Positions 1 to 5,105 of a stretch of 5,105 bases of DNA are shown piece after piece. The translations under genes were made by a program, and so were the position numbers. The stretch lies in the NCBI GenBank assembly GCA_905215105.1, contig CAJMOI010000140.1, positions 1 through 5,105 on the forward strand, read 5' to 3'. The notes under the pieces were generated by a model, which saw only the letters and a list, made by a program, of their open reading frames with translations, did not search any database and was not told the DNA's origin. Position 1 is the stretch's first letter, and the number at the start of each line of letters is the position of its first letter. Source of the stretch: an uncultured bacterium. Its GTDB lineage: Bacteria; Bacillota; Clostridia; Oscillospirales; Acutalibacteraceae.

Positions 1-688
1 ACCTCTATGGACACCACTGCAGAGGAAGGCAAAAAGCTCCTGGCCGAAACCGAGCTTCCCAAAGATGTGGTGGCACAGGTCAGCTGTTCTGCTCCCAAAG
101 TTTCCTGTGCAGAAAACCAGCGGTTCCATGTGGCTGCCATCGACTGCGGCATGAAGAAGAATATTGTCCGCAGCCTCAATCGCCGGGGCTGCCGGGTAAC
201 CATTCTTCCCTGGAACACTTCCGCCCGGGAGATCGAAGAACTGCATCCCGACGGAATCTTCCTTTCCAACGGCCCCGGAAACCCGGAGGATGTGCAGCCG
301 GTGATTGAAACCGTCCGCGCACTTATGGGCCGGTATCCCATGTTCGGCATCTGTCTGGGACACCAGATCATCTCCCTGGCCTGCGGCGCCAGAACCTACA
401 AGCTGAAATTCGGCCATCGCGGCGGCAACCATCCGGTGCGCAATCTGGAAACCGGGAAAATTGAGATCACCTCTCAGAACCACTCCTACGCCGTGGATGC
501 GGACAGCATTGTCGGTACCGGGCTAACCATCACCCATATGAACATCCTGGACCAGACCGCAGAGGGCGTGAAAAACGATGCCAAACAGGTTTTCAGTGTC
601 CAGTACCATCCGGAAAGTGCGCCGGGTCCTCAGGACAGCGCCTATCTTTTCGACCGCTTTATCAATCTGATGGAGGAGGCTGCTCACC

Positions 689-696
<8 letters not shown>
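1..696 (+). CDS. carA: Carbamoyl-phosphate synthetase small (glutaminase) subunit, 5'-truncated by the window edge
   Basis: CarA hydrolyses glutamine and passes the ammonia to CarB for carbamoyl phosphate synthesis in the cytoplasm. The reading frame is open from base 1 (Thr-Ser before the Met at base 7), so that Met is internal. Counting it as residue 1, 229 residues are visible, covering the linker and the whole class I glutamine amidotransferase domain. Visible marks are [10 protein letters not shown] (87-96), the nucleophile elbow GICLGHQ with catalytic Cys116 (bases 352-354), [10 protein letters not shown] (135-144), QNH (157-159) and YHPESAPGP with catalytic His201 and Glu203. Aligned from memory, Cys116, His159, His201 and Glu203 match E. 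coli Cys269, His312, His353 and Glu355, so about 150 N-terminal residues lie outside the window. The triad is intact. The stop TAA (694-696) overlaps the start of carB by 8 bases. Any upstream pyrimidine- or arginine-responsive leader is out of view. The family call is very secure. Confidence 0.98.
672..679 (+). promoter_or_regulatory. Ribosome binding site of carB, inside the carA coding end
   Basis: GGAGGAGG lies 9 bases before the ATG at 689 and is an extended match to the anti-Shine-Dalgarno sequence. It sits within the last codons of carA, where it encodes part of the Glu-Glu near the C-terminus. Together with the 8-base gene overlap it fixes the carB start and suggests that ribosomes finishing carA reinitiate on carB, helping to keep the subunits near 1:1. 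The coupling is inferred. Confidence 0.85.
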
Positions 697-3874
<3,178 letters not shown>

Positions 3875-3893
3875 ACCCCATTTATTTTTCTGT

Positions 3894-3900
3894 AAAGGAG
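3894..3900 (+). promoter_or_regulatory. Ribosome binding site of the dapL-type gene
   Basis: AAAGGAG lies 8 bases before the ATG at 3909, in the 34-base gap after carB. It decides the start: the same frame stays open back into carB, but no earlier start has such a site and an extension would overlap the conserved carB end. The gap (3875-3908) is otherwise a short T-rich stretch with no hairpin and no convincing promoter, which favours read-through from carB. Confidence 0.85.
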
Positions 3901-3908
3901 AAATCATC

Positions 3909-5096
3909 ATGATTACCCCCAACCTGCATTATGCCAACCTGAAGGACTCCTATCTTTTCTACAACATCGCACAGAAAACCAAAGCCTATCTGGAAGAGCA
4001 TCCCGGCGCACACCTGTACCGCATGGGAATCGGCGACGTTTCCCTCCCCCTCTGCGACGCGGTCATCAAAGCTCTTCATGAAGGAGTGGACGATCAGGCC
4101 CGCTCGGACTCCTTCCACGGCTATATGCCCGAGTGCGGCGCACCTTTCCTCCGGGAAGCCATCGCCGGATACTACCGGCAGCGCGGTGTTTCCCTGGATG
4201 ATGACGAAGTATTTGTTTCCAGCGGCGCCAGCGATGAGCTGGGCGACATCCTCGACCTGTTTGACCGAAGCAGCTCCGCGCTGATTATTGAGCCGGCCTA
4301 TCCCGCCTATGTGGACGCCAATGTGATGGCCGGGCGGAACATCATTCATCTGCCTTCCGGTCGTGAAAACGGCTTTTTGCCCCACCCGGAGGACGGATTG
4401 CAGGCTGATCTGATTTATCTCTGCTCCCCCAACAACCCCACCGGCGCCGTTTTCAGCCGCAGCCAGCTGCAGGAATGGGTGGATTACGCCAACCGAACCG
4501 GTGCGGTCATCCTCTTCGACGCGGCCTATGAGGCTTTCATCGAGGAACCCGGCCTGCCCCACAGCATTTTCGAACTGGAAGGCGCACGGACCTGCGCCAT
4601 TGAAATCTGCTCTCTCTCCAAAACCGCCGGTTTCACCGGTACCCGTCTGGGCTACACCGTGGTTCCCAAAGAGCTGGAACGCAGCGGCATGAAGCTCCAT
4701 GAAATGTGGGTTCGCAACCGCACCACCAAGACCAACGGCGTTTCCTATATTATCCAGGAGGGCGGCGCAGCGGTTTTTACACCGGAAGGGCAGGAGCAGA
4801 TCCACAAGAACATTCAGGTATACAAGAACAACGCCGCCAGCCTGATGAAGACCCTGGACGAGCTGGGCATCTGGTATTGCGGCGGCAAAAACGCCCCGTA
4901 CATCTGGATGGAATGCCCCAACGGTATGGGCAGCTGGGAATTCTTTGACTATCTGCTCCGGGAAATCCAGGTTGTGGGCACGCCCGGCGAAGGCTTCGGC
5001 GCCTGCGGCAGCGGATATTTCCGCCTTTCCACTTTTGGCAGCCCGGCAGACACCCGGGAAGCCGCCCGCCGTCTGGCACAGCTTTTGAAAAAATAA
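3909..5096 (+). CDS. dapL: LL-diaminopimelate aminotransferase (DapL-type, PLP-dependent fold type I)
   Basis: DapL converts tetrahydrodipicolinate and glutamate directly to LL-diaminopimelate plus 2-oxoglutarate, a one-step bypass to lysine and the peptidoglycan precursor meso-diaminopimelate, in the cytoplasm. The 395 aa length fits the family (about 390-410). Visible marks are Tyr15 in LKDSYLF, GIGD (40-43), the HGYMPE segment with Tyr72 and Glu75, EPAYPAYVD (128-136) with Tyr131, NNPTG (175-179), Asp204 and Tyr207 in DAAY, the PLP lysine Lys238 in SLSKTAGFTGTR with Arg246, Asn276, and carboxylate-binding Arg372 in YFRLSTFGS. The closing segment VVGTPGEGFG is typical of DapL. One oddity: where the family has SDGAKxD, with a lysine contacting cofactor or substrate, this protein reads SSGASDE (104-110), so that lysine is absent. 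A diverged DapL or a related aminotransferase with changed specificity is therefore possible. The gene follows carB by 34 bases with no terminator and ends 9 bases before the window edge. Confidence 0.9.
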   Translation: MITPNLHYANLKDSYLFYNIAQKTKAYLEEHPGAHLYRMGIGDVSLPLCDAVIKALHEGVDDQARSDSFHGYMPECGAPFLREAIAGYYRQRGVSLDDDEVFVSSGASDELGDILDLFDRSSSALIIEPAYPAYVDANVMAGRNIIHLPSGRENGFLPHPEDGLQADLIYLCSPNNPTGAVFSRSQLQEWVDYANRTGAVILFDAAYEAFIEEPGLPHSIFELEGARTCAIEICSLSKTAGFTGTRLGYTVVPKELERSGMKLHEMWVRNRTTKTNGVSYIIQEGGAAVFTPEGQEQIHKNIQVYKNNAASLMKTLDELGIWYCGGKNAPYIWMECPNGMGSWEFFDYLLREIQVVGTPGEGFGACGSGYFRLSTFGSPADTREAARRLAQLLKK

Positions 5097-5105
5097 ACCA
5101 ATATA

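Noticed and set aside
7..9. ATG at base 7 as the true start of a short carA or a stand-alone glutaminase
   Set aside because: The frame is open to the window edge, no ribosome binding site can be seen in the 6 bases available, and the residues fit the CarA linker just before the amidotransferase domain. The truncation is by the window, not the gene.
3875..3908. Possible terminator or promoter between carB and dapL
   Set aside because: There is a T-rich run, but no GC-rich inverted repeat precedes it and no paired -35/-10 elements are convincing in 34 bases.
3882..4805. A 307-residue open frame on the minus strand over dapL
   Set aside because: Same cause: it is codon-aligned with dapL, has a GTG start, no recognisable domain and a composition like the antisense of carB.

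Overview
The window carries three same-strand, tightly packed genes with no RNA gene, mobile element, CRISPR array or long non-coding stretch. In order they are the 3' part of carA (glutaminase subunit of carbamoyl-phosphate synthetase), complete carB (synthetase subunit, 1061 aa) and a complete dapL-type gene (LL-diaminopimelate aminotransferase, 395 aa). The only non-coding DNA is a 34-base carB-dapL gap and 9 bases after dapL.

The organism is most likely a mid-GC (roughly 55% by eye) Gram-positive Clostridia-type bacterium, perhaps of the Oscillospirales/Ruminococcaceae kind. This is an inference. It rests on strong purine-rich Shine-Dalgarno sites, the short carA/carB overlap, the DapL route for lysine/diaminopimelate, and DapL wording (GFLP, LCSPNNPTGA, SLSKTAGFTGTR) that resembles clostridial DapL proteins as I remember them. 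No taxonomic search was possible.

Layout: carA is open at the left edge (bases 1-696) and lacks roughly its first 150 codons. carB (689-3874) starts inside the carA stop region, so the two subunits are probably translationally coupled. After 34 bases with a clear ribosome binding site but no hairpin terminator comes dapL (3909-5096), which is probably co-transcribed.

How the genes work together: CarA releases ammonia from glutamine and CarB uses it with bicarbonate and two ATP to make carbamoyl phosphate for pyrimidine and arginine synthesis. DapL makes LL-diaminopimelate from tetrahydrodipicolinate and glutamate, for lysine and peptidoglycan. Both enzymes draw on the glutamine/glutamate pool, but they are not in the same pathway.

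This is mainly a housekeeping biosynthetic region and I see no new system. The points worth a second look are the missing active-site lysine in the DapL-type protein, the carAB-dapL linkage, a substitution at the CarB nucleotide-effector site, and the complete absence of the codons TTA, CTA and TCA from carB and dapL, which creates a very long but probably meaningless antisense open frame.
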